DNA of 64,000 nucleotides from Pseudomonas asplenii (GCF_001293465.1 NZ_JSYZ01000007.1:105114-169113), one strand, 5' to 3'; shown: positions 43,181 to 53,110, counted from the first letter of the stretch. Program-made: numbers and translations. Notes: a model not told the origin generated them from the sequence alone.

Positions 43181-44218
43181 TTACGCCGCCGGAGGAAATG
43201 GCGGCACAAGCGGCTTGCCATCCTGAAAGACCCGGTCCTTGCCGTCCTGCTTGGCTTTATACATATTGCTGTCGGCACACTTGAGCACGGCCGACATATC
43301 GGAGGTCGCCGAAAACCGTGCGATGCCCGCACTGCAGGTGTAGTGGTGCGGAGGCGAGACGCTGACGCGGATGGCGGCCAGCAGACGCAGGGCATATTCA
43401 TGGGCAATCGCGTCATCGTCGCCCAGCAGCAAGACACCGAATTCCTCGCCGCCGAGCCGCCCGACACTATGGCTGCCCGGCGTCGACTTCAGGCAGGTGG
43501 CCATGGCGCATAAAATCCTGTCGCCGATATCGTGACCATATTGATCGTTTTTCAGTTTGAAACTGTCGATATCCAACATGATGAAGTAGCCACTATTCCC
43601 TTGTGCCAGCACCTTCTGGAAACTACCCATGAATGCACGCCGATTGAGCAGAGAGGTGAGAAAATCCGTCTCCGCCAACGTTCTGAACTCACTTTCGATC
43701 AACAGCACCGACCGCATATTCCTCAAGTAGGTCAGATTCAGGATAAAGCCGATCATCATGGAGAAGATGCAAAACAGCACCAGATAAATCTCCAGCCCCT
43801 GGTACGCACCGACATCGAGACTGGGCCATATCAATATCCAGACGGCCGTGGTGGAGATCAGGTAATCCTGAATCGTGATAAATAATATGGCGCTGCCTAC
43901 TACCATGATCACCGCAAGCGGAAGAGAAAAAATACGCAATGCCACGTGAGCCTCGATCACCTGTACAAAACCGAGGGCCAGGAAAAAAATATAAAGGCCA
44001 CCCAATACTCGCCATACGGGAAAGCTGGTCACCACACGATGGAAGTACCAGAGAGCCAGCAGGCACGCCGTGACCAGTACATTTGCAAGATTCAATCCCG
44101 ACAGGGGATCAAGCAGCAGTACCCATAACCATGCGACCAGTCCTGCCAATTCCGCCTTGGTTACCGCTGGCGATAATAATGTACGCATTCTCGGCCTGAT
44201 CTTGAAAGTCGCCGGCAT
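43181..44218 (-). CDS. Membrane-bound GGDEF diguanylate cyclase
   Basis: Makes cyclic di-GMP from GTP. The 345-residue protein has six or so N-terminal membrane spans (residues 20-175) and then a GGDEF domain beginning ETDFLTSLLNRRAF. The active site is an intact GGEEF (GRLGGEEFGVLLLG), with metal-binding Asp in FIMLDIDSFK. AGAGGAG lies upstream of the ATG. The membrane part has no recognisable ligand-binding fold, so the input signal is unknown. It is next to a BdlA-like chemoreceptor gene on the same strand, 85 bases away, suggesting linked control of biofilm or motility behaviour. Confidence 0.9.
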   Translation of the reverse strand: MPATFKIRPRMRTLLSPAVTKAELAGLVAWLWVLLLDPLSGLNLANVLVTACLLALWYFHRVVTSFPVWRVLGGLYIFFLALGFVQVIEAHVALRIFSLPLAVIMVVGSAILFITIQDYLISTTAVWILIWPSLDVGAYQGLEIYLVLFCIFSMMIGFILNLTYLRNMRSVLLIESEFRTLAETDFLTSLLNRRAFMGSFQKVLAQGNSGYFIMLDIDSFKLKNDQYGHDIGDRILCAMATCLKSTPGSHSVGRLGGEEFGVLLLGDDDAIAHEYALRLLAAIRVSVSPPHHYTCSAGIARFSATSDMSAVLKCADSNMYKAKQDGKDRVFQDGKPLVPPFPPAA

Positions 44219-44303
44219 TGTTCAACTCCTCTTCCCGTAACGACTCAAGTGCAATGTCCAAAGGAAACGCCCCGTTTCCCATGACAGATACCCATGGCGC
44301 AGA

Positions 44304-45572
44304 TCAACTCAAGTCGCTGGTGACCCTGCCAATGGCATCAACCACTTGCTTGGCGCCCTGCTGGATATCTCCCATTGCCATGCCTGCCTGCTCCGCCAGC
44401 CCCAGCAAATGGTCGGCCTGGTCCCTGCTGCCCTGGACAAGCACCGCAGCTTGATCGGCCAGTTCCCGGTTTTGTCGCACCACGTGGGTAATCTCTTGCG
44501 TGGCCGCGCTGGTACGGCCGGCGAGCTTGCGTACCTCATCCGCCACGACTGCGAAACCACGCCCATGGGTTCCTGCGCGTGCGGCTTCGATAGCAGCGTT
44601 AAGCGCCAGGAGATTGGTCTGGGTGGCAATGGCGCCGATGGTGTCCACGATGGAGCCGATCAACTGGGACTGCGACTCCAGCGCTGTCATGCTGTCGGTC
44701 ACTGAAGCCATCTGCTGCGCAATGGTTTGCGTGCCAAGAATCGAAGCAGCGGCCAGTTCCATGCCTCGATTCGCTTTCACATCGGTATCGCGCGATACGT
44801 CGTAGGCCATGTTCGCGGCCTGCTTGATCACCTCGGCTTTCTCGACCTGTTCGGTCACTACGCTGGCGAATTTGGTGATTTTGTACACCCGGCCGGAGGC
44901 GTCCTTGACCGGGTTATAGGTGGCCTCCAGCCATACCACCCGACCGCGTTTGTCCACCCGACGAAAACGTCCGGCACTGAACACACCCCGATTCAAAGAC
45001 TTCCAGAACTCGGCGTAATCTGCCGAAGCCACGTCCTCGGCCAGGCAGAACAGGCGGTGGTGCCGCCCCTGGATCTCCGCCAGGCTATAACCCATCGCCT
45101 GGATAAAGGCCTCGTTGGCAGAGAGTACCTCACCCGCAAGATTGAACTGGACCATGGCCATCGAGCGGTTCAGCGCACTGAACATTTCGATGACCTCCTG
45201 CTCCTTCTGCGCCAAGGGCGGCGTGATGAAACCATACCCCTGGAAGGCGCGATCCGCCGCGTTGAGCCAACACATGCCGAGTACCACGGCACGACCGTCG
45301 GCGGCGGTATAGCATTGCTGTTCAATGGCTCGCGGATTCGCCGCAAATCCACCCTGCGGCTCAGCCATGAGCTCGCCCATCGCCCTGCCTGACAGATCAC
45401 TCGACGAGTACCCCAGTGCCTCTGCGAAACGCTGGTTGGCCGAGACGATCCGGCCCGTTCCATCGACCCTTACTGAAAGAAAAACCGAGTCGATGTCGGT
45501 GATCGTCCCCAGCAATGTGGTCAGATCCTGCCGACAGTCGAACAGGGCATTCTTGATGCGACGATTAAACAC
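44304..45572 (-). CDS. bdlA: PAS-PAS-MCP soluble chemotaxis transducer, BdlA-like
   Basis: A 422-residue cytoplasmic signalling protein. Two PAS domains (about residues 20-125 and 140-250: [22 protein letters not shown] and [22 protein letters not shown]) precede a short MCP signalling domain ending in the conserved [29 protein letters not shown]. No transmembrane segment. Domain order and size match BdlA, which links oxygen or nutrient cues to c-di-GMP and biofilm dispersal. The start is GTG at 45572, set by GGAGG; the ATG frame 18 codons upstream lacks such a site. Next to a diguanylate cyclase. Confidence 0.86.
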   Translation of the reverse strand: MFNRRIKNALFDCRQDLTTLLGTITDIDSVFLSVRVDGTGRIVSANQRFAEALGYSSSDLSGRAMGELMAEPQGGFAANPRAIEQQCYTAADGRAVVLGMCWLNAADRAFQGYGFITPPLAQKEQEVIEMFSALNRSMAMVQFNLAGEVLSANEAFIQAMGYSLAEIQGRHHRLFCLAEDVASADYAEFWKSLNRGVFSAGRFRRVDKRGRVVWLEATYNPVKDASGRVYKITKFASVVTEQVEKAEVIKQAANMAYDVSRDTDVKANRGMELAAASILGTQTIAQQMASVTDSMTALESQSQLIGSIVDTIGAIATQTNLLALNAAIEAARAGTHGRGFAVVADEVRKLAGRTSAATQEITHVVRQNRELADQAAVLVQGSRDQADHLLGLAEQAGMAMGDIQQGAKQVVDAIGRVTSDLS

Positions 45573-45670
45573 ACTGACCTCCGGTATCAATGAGTACAAC
45601 GAACAAGGACGGTGCCTGGCGATCAAGTCGCTCTCAACGGCGCGGCCAAGGAACAGGCCCGCTCATCGGC

Positions 45671-46564
45671 CTAGAGGCCGCGAAAGTTCCAACCTTCGAC
45701 AGTCTCGCTATTCGCACAGCTGTCTTTGGCACCCAACTCCATGCTCACCCGTGCCACCGCAAAATTGATGGACATGGCCCGCCGAATCAGTTCGAGGAAC
45801 GCAGGACTCAGTTCGACCAGATTCTGGTGGCATTTGAAATATCCCTGCAGTTTTCCCTCTTTGATCATGCGTCGCATATGAGTCTTGGAGACCCCGAGGC
45901 GCGATGAGAGCTCAACATAAGACGATACGTTATAACCTCTCTCCAGCGAGCCGTTGCGCAAGGCATCGGTATACAGCGCGAGCATCGGCAGGTGGCCGCC
46001 ATCACGATTCATGATCCACTTAGCTTCGGGCAAGAGCTTGTCGAGCATCAGGTCCGCTTCCAGTAACCTGGCAAACCCGCGGAAAAAAATCTGCAGCAAA
46101 TCCGTAGATCCTCGAGGCTCCGCCAACCAACTATCGTAGGGAGGAATGATCGGCGAGGGCAGCAAGTACGACTTGATAATACGGCTGGCTTCAAGCAACG
46201 CCATTTCGGTAGGCCCGAAAATACGCTGGCGCCCATCTTCGGCATGCAGGCCAATATGCATATAACCGGTAATAAACAAGAATGAACAATAGGAATCCAG
46301 ACTGTTGCGCGACAGATAGCCACGCTCCTGACAAAAAGCCTTGACTCTGGACAGAGGAATCCGATTATCGCTGAAATTAAAACTCAACAACGAGAGAGCC
46401 ACCATGAGCCTGTCATATTTTAAAAGATTTTTATAAAACAGGGGCTTTCTCCGATAACTTTCCATTACCAGGTCGAAATGCAAAAGAATAGCTCCATCCA
46501 TATCGCCCTGGGTCATCTCGGAACTGGTCTCTTTCAAATACTCAAGCAGATCAGTTTTATTCAT
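45671..46564 (-). CDS. AT-rich HTH protein of unknown family
   Basis: A 297-residue protein. The C-terminal part has a helix-turn-helix-like segment ELSSRLGVSKTHMRRMIKEG with a basic following wing, and the N-terminal 200 residues are helical and unassigned. This points to a transcriptional regulator with a novel sensor or dimer domain. The gene is more AT-rich than its neighbours. I use the ATG at 46564; the frame begins one codon earlier with TTG. The BdlA-like gene begins 98 bases beyond its stop, on the same strand. Function unknown. Confidence 0.75.
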   Translation of the reverse strand: MNKTDLLEYLKETSSEMTQGDMDGAILLHFDLVMESYRRKPLFYKNLLKYDRLMVALSLLSFNFSDNRIPLSRVKAFCQERGYLSRNSLDSYCSFLFITGYMHIGLHAEDGRQRIFGPTEMALLEASRIIKSYLLPSPIIPPYDSWLAEPRGSTDLLQIFFRGFARLLEADLMLDKLLPEAKWIMNRDGGHLPMLALYTDALRNGSLERGYNVSSYVELSSRLGVSKTHMRRMIKEGKLQGYFKCHQNLVELSPAFLELIRRAMSINFAVARVSMELGAKDSCANSETVEGWNFRGL

Positions 46565-47088
46565 CAACGCTCAACAACCCTCACAAGACGACCTTAAACA
46601 GCTGCTACAGCGTTGCTGACAGTATAGGCATATTCGATCAGCTGGTTAGTTCACCCCAAAAATGTTCCATGGTTTTCCCTTGCCGGAATTACCCTTGATT
46701 TCGTACGGATACGGTCAATTTCTTTAATCGATCTCTGCCTGGTAGCCAGCGACTGTACTGGCAGTTCAAATGGGCTTGCCCGATCTTCAGACCTTCCGTT
46801 TCCACCCATTCACTTCAATACGGCAGTCCTCGGTTATTTCATCCAGATAAGGGGCTATCTTCTCTTCATCCAGCATGATCAGGGTCCGCCCGGCCGCAGC
46901 TCGCAAAGGCGCTCCTTTTTTATTCAACCGAAACAACACCCGCGCAAGCATGAATGCGTGCTCTATGGGCAAAGTGATGGTAGCGTGTGCCCGCGCCCTG
47001 TCGCCGGCAGGCAAACGGCGTCGAGCGCGGATTGGTCGAGACCAGCCCATGACGATCAGCAAAGCACAGACAGGTAGTTGTCCTCACC
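46565..47088. other. Intergenic, AT-rich with possible remnant
   Basis: Contains the promoter region of the 46564 gene and an unsupported minus-strand frame (47062-46787) whose end reads GRTLIMLDEEKIAPYLDEI. No start signal or family supports it. The stretch 46600-46740 is AT-rich. Confidence 0.35.
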
Positions 47089-47280
47089 ATGCCATTCACC
47101 CGCCCACCCGAAGCGCTGGCACGCCAGATCGAGCAACTCGAGGAGGCGGTCGTGCGCATGCGCGAACAGGCATCGGTGCTGGCCGGCGAGAGGCTGTTCG
47201 TCGCTGCGGAACAACTCCTGGAAAACGCCAGCACGCTGGAGCATGCCACGGCAAACCTGAAATCCACGGCCGGTCGATAG
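47089..47280 (+). CDS. Small coiled-coil protein
   Basis: A 63-residue frame, MPFTRPPEALARQIEQLEEA..., with a heptad-like pattern (LARQIEQLEEAVVRMREQASVL) typical of short coiled coils. No signal peptide or recognised family. It has no convincing Shine-Dalgarno close to the ATG. It lies just before the convergent MarR-GNAT gene. It could be real, but the evidence is compositional. Confidence 0.45.
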   Translation: MPFTRPPEALARQIEQLEEAVVRMREQASVLAGERLFVAAEQLLENASTLEHATANLKSTAGR

Positions 47281-47293
47281 CCGCTCGCGCCCC

Positions 47294-48256
47294 TCAACGA
47301 GCGAGCCGGGCCCTGGTGCGGATGAATTGCTGTTCAGTGACAACCGTCCCCCACTGGCTGCCCTGCTCCTGCTTCACCAGCTCGAACCCCTGGGCCTCAT
47401 AAAGTCGCCGCGCAGCGTCGAGGCCGCTGAACGTCCAGAGTCGAGTCGCATCGAACCCGGCATCGTCACAGAAGCCCAGCGCCTCGCTCAACAACCGACG
47501 CCCCACCCCACTCCCTCGACAGCCATCGTCCAGGATGAACCAGCGCAGGTGGGCCTCGTTGTTGCCCAGGTCCTGCCCGTCGATGGCGATCGAACCCACA
47601 ATGCGTCCATGGTGAGTCGCGAGCCATAACCGGTTGCACGGCTGGTCGAGACGCCCGACGAACTCGGCAACAGCGGTGGCCACCTGGCTTTCGAACACCT
47701 GGCCGAACCCTGCCAGCCGGGAGTAGAACGCCGCATGCATCTCGGCTATCCGGCCCACCACGCCTGGTCGATATCCGCTAATGATGCTGATGCCATGGGC
47801 TGCAGGCTCGGCAGAACCCAGTCGCCTTGCGGACAAGGCGCGAGCATAGGCCGCCAGGCCCTGCGCGACCACCTGCTGCTCGGTCGGGTTCAGGTGGCCC
47901 AGCGCGGCGCTGACTTGCAACTGGCCATAGCCATGGATGTCTGCAACGGTCTTTCTACCGTGAGGGGTCAGACGCAGCAGCTTGGCGCGGGCATCGTCAT
48001 GACTGGCCGTCTCTTCCAGTTCGCCGGCCTCGATCAGCTTGCTCACCATGCGGCTCACACTGGATTTCTCAAGCCCCAGAACCTGCACCAGTTGGGCGGC
48101 CGTCATTACTCCCTGCGCGTCGATCTCCAGCAAGGTGTGCACGGCGGATGCCGAATGGTCGGTCCCCGCCAGTGTCGTGCGCATGAACCCCAGTTCACGC
48201 ACCATGGTGCGTGAGGCCGAGCGTATTTCATCGATCAGTAAGGAGCTGTCGTTCAT
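47294..48256 (-). CDS. MarR-GNAT fusion: regulator plus acetyltransferase
   Basis: A 320-residue bifunctional protein. Residues about 1-140 are a MarR winged helix (MTAAQLVQVLGLEKSSVSRMVSKLIEAGELEE and the wing). Residues about 150-310 are a GNAT acetyltransferase with the acetyl-CoA site GCRGSGVGRRLLSEAL. Such fusions are known in proteobacteria. The MarR part may sense a substrate that the GNAT part acetylates. The start MNDSSLLI at 48256 has only a weak upstream site. An imperfect palindrome lies 23 bases ahead. Confidence 0.88.
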   Translation of the reverse strand: MNDSSLLIDEIRSASRTMVRELGFMRTTLAGTDHSASAVHTLLEIDAQGVMTAAQLVQVLGLEKSSVSRMVSKLIEAGELEETASHDDARAKLLRLTPHGRKTVADIHGYGQLQVSAALGHLNPTEQQVVAQGLAAYARALSARRLGSAEPAAHGISIISGYRPGVVGRIAEMHAAFYSRLAGFGQVFESQVATAVAEFVGRLDQPCNRLWLATHHGRIVGSIAIDGQDLGNNEAHLRWFILDDGCRGSGVGRRLLSEALGFCDDAGFDATRLWTFSGLDAARRLYEAQGFELVKQEQGSQWGTVVTEQQFIRTRARLAR

Positions 48257-48278
48257 GGGAAATGCCCGCCGCCAAATA

Positions 48279-48293
48279 GTTGCATCATACAAC
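48279..48293 (-). promoter_or_regulatory. Candidate MarR operator before the MarR-GNAT gene
   Basis: GTTGCATCATACAAC is a near-palindrome with GTTG/CAAC ends and an AT-rich core, positioned 23-37 bases before the start. This is the usual spacing for an autoregulatory MarR-type site. Weak evidence by sequence alone. Confidence 0.4.
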
Positions 48294-48356
48294 CATTACT
48301 TTGACGGCCTGTCCAGCGCTCCCTGGCCCCTCCGTAAGCCATCAGCCCTCAACACC

Positions 48357-48451
48357 CGTGTAGGAGCGGGCTTGCCCGCGAACACCGGCGCAGCCGGTGC
48401 CACCCACCGAGTTGTCCGCTTCGCGGGCAAGCCCACTCCCACAGGGGCGCG
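48357..48451. repeat. BIME-like pair of inverted REP repeats
   Basis: AGGAGCGGGCTTGCCCGCGA (48363-48382) and its inverted copy near 48417-48447 (TCGCGGGCAAGCCC core) flank a CACCGGCgcaGCCGGTG palindrome at 48383-48399. This is the paired REP arrangement of Pseudomonas BIMEs. It separates the MarR-GNAT gene from the end of the GGDEF-EAL gene. Confidence 0.75.
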
Positions 48452-48463
48452 CCGAAGCCGCCA

Positions 48464-51370
48464 CTAGGGGATCCAGGACCGGGCGTTCTCCCCGCACCCT
48501 CTCAGTGCTTCCAACCCCATCGGTTTGGCGAAGTAATAGCCCTGCGCCTGCCCCGCCCCCATTTCGCGCAGCAGTTCCAGGGTCTCCTGATCCTCGACCC
48601 CTTCCGCCACCACACTCAGATCCAGCGATTCCGCCATCCGTACGATGGCCCGTACGATCGCCCGGCTGCGCGCGCTGCCGGTCAGCTCGAAGATGAACGA
48701 CTTGTCGATCTTCAACCCGCTGAAACGGTACTGGTGCACATAGCTCAGCGACGAGAACCCCGCACCAAAGTCATCGAGTACCACCGACATGCCGTTGTCG
48801 GCCAGCCGCTGCATGGTCTGCCGGGCAATCGCCGGTTCGGCCACCAGCGCGCCCTCGGTCAGTTCCAGGCAGATCCGCGACGGCGAGACGCCATGCTGCG
48901 CCAGCAGCGCCAGCACATCACCGGCAAAGTCCGGGCGGGTGATGCTGTAGCTGGAGCAGTTGACGTGCACCGCCGGCCAATCGGCGTGCTCGGGTTGGGC
49001 AAGGATCGCGGCGACGCTGCCGAGCATGTACAGGTCCAGCCGGCCGATCAGGCGCAGGCCCTCGAAATCCGTCAGGAATTCGCCCGGGGCGATCACCCGC
49101 CCGCCCGGCTGGTGCCAGCGGACCAGCGCTTCCAGGGCCAGCAGTTCGCCGGTTTCAACGTTGACGATCGGCTGGAAGTACGGCAGCAGTTCGTCGCTGC
49201 GCTTGAGTGCGTTGCGCAGGGCCCCTTCCCGCTCGACCTGGTCCGAGACCTCGCGGCGCAGTTCCTGGTTGAACACCGCGTAGCTGTCGCGTCCGGCGCT
49301 CTTGACCCGGTACATCGCCGCATCGGCGTCGCGCAGCAGGTCGGCGGGCTCGTGGTGGAACTGGCTGTCGGCACTGACGATGCCGATGCTGCAGGAAGAA
49401 AAGACTTCATGGCCGTTGATCAGGAACGGCAGGTCGAACGCCACCAGGATCCGTTCGGCGACTTCGGTCACCACCTCCAGCGGCGCATCGGGGACGAGTA
49501 CCGCAAACTCATCGCCGCCCAGCCGTGCCAGCATGTCGCTTTCGCGCAGGCAACCGCGCAGACGCTGGGCCGCCTGCATCAACAGCAGGTCGCCAAAGTG
49601 ATGGCCAAGGCTGTCGTTGACCATCTTGAAGCGATCGAGGTCGATGAACATCACCGCCAGGTGCCCGCCTGCGCTGTCGAAGTGCGACCAGGCCAGGTTC
49701 AGACGCTGCTGCAGGTAGGTACGGTTCGGCAGCCCGGTCAGCGCATCGTGGGTGTTCTCGTGCTGCAGCTTGGCGTTGGCATGGTCGAGTTCGCGGGTGC
49801 GGCTCTGCACCCGGGCCTCGAGCATGAGGTTGGCGGCATGGATCGCCTCGGCTGCGCTGCGCCGCGACAGCGCGGTGTCGATGTGCCGCGAGACGAACGT
49901 CAGCAGTTCCTGGTCGCGCTGGGTGTAGCGCACCTGCGCGGTGTAGCTTTGCACCGCGAGCACGCCACGCACCACGTCGCCATCGAACAGTGGGATGCCC
50001 AGCCAGGAGTGGGAACGGACGTTGTCTTGCGGCGCGTCGATCTCGCCGATCGAGGTCAGCCGGTCGACCTCGTCGACGTCGAACAGGCAGGGCCGGCGCT
50101 GGCGGATCACGTACTCGGTCAGGCCGCGGCAGCCGCGCCGGGGGGCCGGACGGTTGGTCTGGCGTTCGTCGACGTAATAGGGAAAGGTCACCTCGCCCGT
50201 CGCGTCGTCGAACAGAGCGATATAGAAGTTCTGCGCAAACAGCAGCGCACCCACGATGTCATGCAGGCTCTGGAACAACTCGGCCATGTCGCCGGGCCGG
50301 CTCGACAATTCGGCGATCTGGAACAATACGCTCTGCAGGTGCTCGGCGCGCTCGCGGTCCAGTATTTCCTGGCGCAGCGCGTCGTTGAGCGCCGACAGTT
50401 CGAGGGTGCGGCGCATCACCGTTTCTTCCAGGTCCGCGCGGTGCAGCATGCGGTCCAGCGCCATCGCCACATGGCGGGCCACCACCAGGAACAGCGCGCG
50501 GTCCTCGGCGCTGTAGATACGCGACACGTCGTAGACCTGCATGGCGAGCATGCCGAACACCTCGTCCGAGGCGTTTTTCAGCGGCGCCCCCATCCAGAAC
50601 TCGGGGCGGTCGCCCACGCAATAGAAGCGCTGCTCGGCCTCGGCGGCGAGGATCCCGGCGGCGTCGATCAGCAGCGGCTGGCCGCTGGTCAGCACCTGGC
50701 CGGTCAGGGACAGGTGATCGGGGTCGAGGTATTCGTAGTTTTCGGACTGCAGGGCCTGGGTGTCGATGATGTCGACATAGTACGGGTAGTCGATCTTGCC
50801 GGTGTGCGGGTCGTACAGCGCGAGGTAGAAGTTCTCGGCGTCGATCAGGCTGGCCAGCAGCCGGTGAATGCCCACCAGGAACACCGAGCGGTCACGGGTC
50901 GAACTGGCCAGGTAGATGATTTCATAGAGCACCCGCTGGGTGACCTGCGCCCGCGCCAGGGCATCGGCCTGCACCTGGACACCCAGGCGTCGGGCGAATT
51001 CGGCAAGTGCCGGCTGCGTGGCCTGCTCGAGCGGCGCGAGCAACCAGCCCAGGACGCTTTCGCCACGGCCGGTGGGCCAACGGTGCAGGTGTCGGGCCCG
51101 GCAAAAGGCTTCGAATTCGTCATTCGAGACGATGGACGGCCACTGCGCCCGGGGGTCGCCCCGCCCGACCAGGTGCAACTGTTCGCCAGCGCGATAGACC
51201 GCCCAGGCGCTGGTGTGAACCCAGTTGCGCGCCGAGTCCAGCAGTTGCTCGATCGTGTCCTCGTTGTCCGCGGCAATCGCGGCAATGTCCGAGTGACCTT
51301 CCTGTTGATCGGCGACGGTATCGCAATCGTTCGATTGCCCAGAGGAGTCGGTCAAGCGACGAAAACTCAT
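48464..51370 (-). CDS. GAF-GAF-GGDEF-EAL c-di-GMP protein
   Basis: A 968-residue cytoplasmic protein. After a variable N-terminus come two GAF-type sensor domains (about 160-320 and 350-510), a coiled coil, a GGDEF domain with intact LGGDEFA, and an EAL domain with LLALEALVRW, the conserved DDFGAG and KIDKSFIF. Both catalytic signatures look complete, so it could make or degrade c-di-GMP, perhaps switching by GAF ligand. GGGAG stands 6 bases before the ATG at 51370 (MSFRRLTD). Nearest neighbours are the REP pair downstream and an MFS gene upstream. Confidence 0.9.
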   Translation of the reverse strand: MSFRRLTDSSGQSNDCDTVADQQEGHSDIAAIAADNEDTIEQLLDSARNWVHTSAWAVYRAGEQLHLVGRGDPRAQWPSIVSNDEFEAFCRARHLHRWPTGRGESVLGWLLAPLEQATQPALAEFARRLGVQVQADALARAQVTQRVLYEIIYLASSTRDRSVFLVGIHRLLASLIDAENFYLALYDPHTGKIDYPYYVDIIDTQALQSENYEYLDPDHLSLTGQVLTSGQPLLIDAAGILAAEAEQRFYCVGDRPEFWMGAPLKNASDEVFGMLAMQVYDVSRIYSAEDRALFLVVARHVAMALDRMLHRADLEETVMRRTLELSALNDALRQEILDRERAEHLQSVLFQIAELSSRPGDMAELFQSLHDIVGALLFAQNFYIALFDDATGEVTFPYYVDERQTNRPAPRRGCRGLTEYVIRQRRPCLFDVDEVDRLTSIGEIDAPQDNVRSHSWLGIPLFDGDVVRGVLAVQSYTAQVRYTQRDQELLTFVSRHIDTALSRRSAAEAIHAANLMLEARVQSRTRELDHANAKLQHENTHDALTGLPNRTYLQQRLNLAWSHFDSAGGHLAVMFIDLDRFKMVNDSLGHHFGDLLLMQAAQRLRGCLRESDMLARLGGDEFAVLVPDAPLEVVTEVAERILVAFDLPFLINGHEVFSSCSIGIVSADSQFHHEPADLLRDADAAMYRVKSAGRDSYAVFNQELRREVSDQVEREGALRNALKRSDELLPYFQPIVNVETGELLALEALVRWHQPGGRVIAPGEFLTDFEGLRLIGRLDLYMLGSVAAILAQPEHADWPAVHVNCSSYSITRPDFAGDVLALLAQHGVSPSRICLELTEGALVAEPAIARQTMQRLADNGMSVVLDDFGAGFSSLSYVHQYRFSGLKIDKSFIFELTGSARSRAIVRAIVRMAESLDLSVVAEGVEDQETLELLREMGAGQAQGYYFAKPMGLEALRGCGENARSWIP

Positions 51371-51739
51371 CAACACTCCCAGAGCCAAAACTGGCGATAC
51401 TCAGTGACTGACCGCTAGCGATCCGCTCTCAGGTCAACCCCATGGCGTTCTTTGAATCGTTTATATGTCGGGTGCCAGCCATAGCGCCTTAATGCCATAT
51501 TGACAGTATCGAGGCGCGTTGAGAATGGGGCTGAGACAGGAGTTTTCCGAACGGTAAATGGGGCCTGATAGGCTCACCCGGACGTGAGTGACGGGGGATG
51601 GCCGCCATTGGCGGTTCGCGGTCAAGGCCAACGGCCGTGTGCATCCGGCTCAACGCAGATATTGGCCGCGTCGAAGCCATGCGGATGCTTTCATTCGACC
51701 GGGATGAGTTGGTGACGCGGTGGTAGGCGGTTGAATCCC
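51371..51739. other. Intergenic, no gene found
   Basis: Between the GGDEF-EAL start and the end of the DHA2 transporter. Frames crossing it are extensions of antisense frames from the transporter gene. I see no RNA, terminator or repeat that I can support. Confidence 0.4.
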
Positions 51740-53110
51740 TCATTCCAGGCACAACGGAGCATCGCGGCAAGCGCTCGGTTTCAGTCCACTGAAAGCGATT
51801 GCCATCGCCAATAGCAAGGCCGCCACGCAACCACCGAGCGCCAGGTTGATGCCAGGTAGACTCGCCGTGCCACCGAGCAGCGCAACCCCCATCACACCGC
51901 CCATCTGCCGGGCCGCGTTGAGGGTGCCGGAGGCTGTTCCGGCATAGTGTGCCGGCACCGCTTCGAGCATCGCGTGGGTGAGCGTGGGTATCGCCAGCGC
52001 GATACCGCCTCCAGCCAGCAGCATCGGCAGGATCAACAGTCGGTAAGACTGCTCGGCCAGCGCCGCCAGCATCAGCCCGTAGCCACAGGCGGAAATGCCC
52101 AGGCCCAGCATCACCAGGGTGCGACCCGACCAGCGCCCTGCCAGATGCCCGGCCAGCAGGTTCATCACCATCAGCACCCCCATCATCGGCAGGAAGGCCA
52201 ACCCCGTGCGCTCGGGTGTCCAATGCCATTGCGCCTGGAAGTACAGGCTGAAGGTAAAGACCATGCCGTAGAACACCAGGTTGGCGATCAATCCGACGCT
52301 CATCGTGCACCTGACCACCCGGTTGCGCAGGACAGCTGGTGGCAGCATGGCATTGGGATTGCCGTTCTGCAGATGGAGAAACAACCCTGCGGCCAACAGG
52401 CAGACCACAAAGGCCGCCAGCACCAGCGGATTGCTCCAGCCCTCATGACCGGCTTCGGTCAGCGCCAGCGTGAGCATGACCAGGGCCAAGGCGCCAGAGA
52501 GTTGCCCGGGCAAGTCCAGCTTGCGCCCGGGCTGCCCCGTTCCGGCGGGAATGCCGCCGAGCGTGAACCACAGCCCCAGCAGACCGATCGGCAGGTTGAT
52601 CAGGAACACACTGCGCCAACCCCAGTGCTCGACCAACACCCCGCCGAGCACTGGCCCGGCCGCCAGCGCGATACCACCACCGGCACTCCACCAGCCCACG
52701 GCCCGACGACGCTGGGCAGGATCGATATAGAGCTGGCGCAGCAAGGCGAGTGACGTCGGCACCAACAAGGCCGCGCCGAATCCCTGGATGACCCGCCAGC
52801 CGACCAGCCCCCAGAGCGTCGAGGCCACCCCAGCACCCAGCGAGGCGCCGGTGAACAGCACCAGGCCGATCAGGTACAGGCGCCTGGCGCCCAGGCGATC
52901 GCTCAACGTACCCGCCAGCAACAGCGAGGCGGCAAACACCAGGGCATAGGCATTGACCACCCATTGCAAGCCGCGCACATCCGTGTCCAACGCGCTGCGC
53001 AAGGTATCGAGGGCCACATTGACGACGCTCACGTCGATCAGAACGATGGCGAAACCGAGGCAGGCCGCCAGCAACGCTCGGGTGGAAGGGGATTGCGGAT
53101 GCTCAGTCAT
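51740..53110 (-). CDS. MFS drug-efflux transporter, DHA2 (14-span) type
   Basis: A 456-residue exporter. The N-terminal DVSVVNVALDTL is the DHA2 motif D1 region, LSDRLGARRLYLIG is motif A, and GWRSVFLINLPIGLLGL is the conserved block of EmrB/QacA-like pumps. Size is at the lower end for 14 spans. GAGGAG lies upstream of the ATG. It is divergent from a LysR regulator whose start is 95 bases away, which is a common control arrangement for such pumps. Substrates unknown. Confidence 0.9.
   Translation of the reverse strand: MTEHPQSPSTRALLAACLGFAIVLIDVSVVNVALDTLRSALDTDVRGLQWVVNAYALVFAASLLLAGTLSDRLGARRLYLIGLVLFTGASLGAGVASTLWGLVGWRVIQGFGAALLVPTSLALLRQLYIDPAQRRRAVGWWSAGGGIALAAGPVLGGVLVEHWGWRSVFLINLPIGLLGLWFTLGGIPAGTGQPGRKLDLPGQLSGALALVMLTLALTEAGHEGWSNPLVLAAFVVCLLAAGLFLHLQNGNPNAMLPPAVLRNRVVRCTMSVGLIANLVFYGMVFTFSLYFQAQWHWTPERTGLAFLPMMGVLMVMNLLAGHLAGRWSGRTLVMLGLGISACGYGLMLAALAEQSYRLLILPMLLAGGGIALAIPTLTHAMLEAVPAHYAGTASGTLNAARQMGGVMGVALLGGTASLPGINLALGGCVAALLLAMAIAFSGLKPSACRDAPLCLE

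Noticed and set aside
46787..47062. 91-residue minus-strand frame
   Set aside because: No family match, arginine-rich start and no ribosome binding site; kept only as a possible remnant in the intergenic entry.
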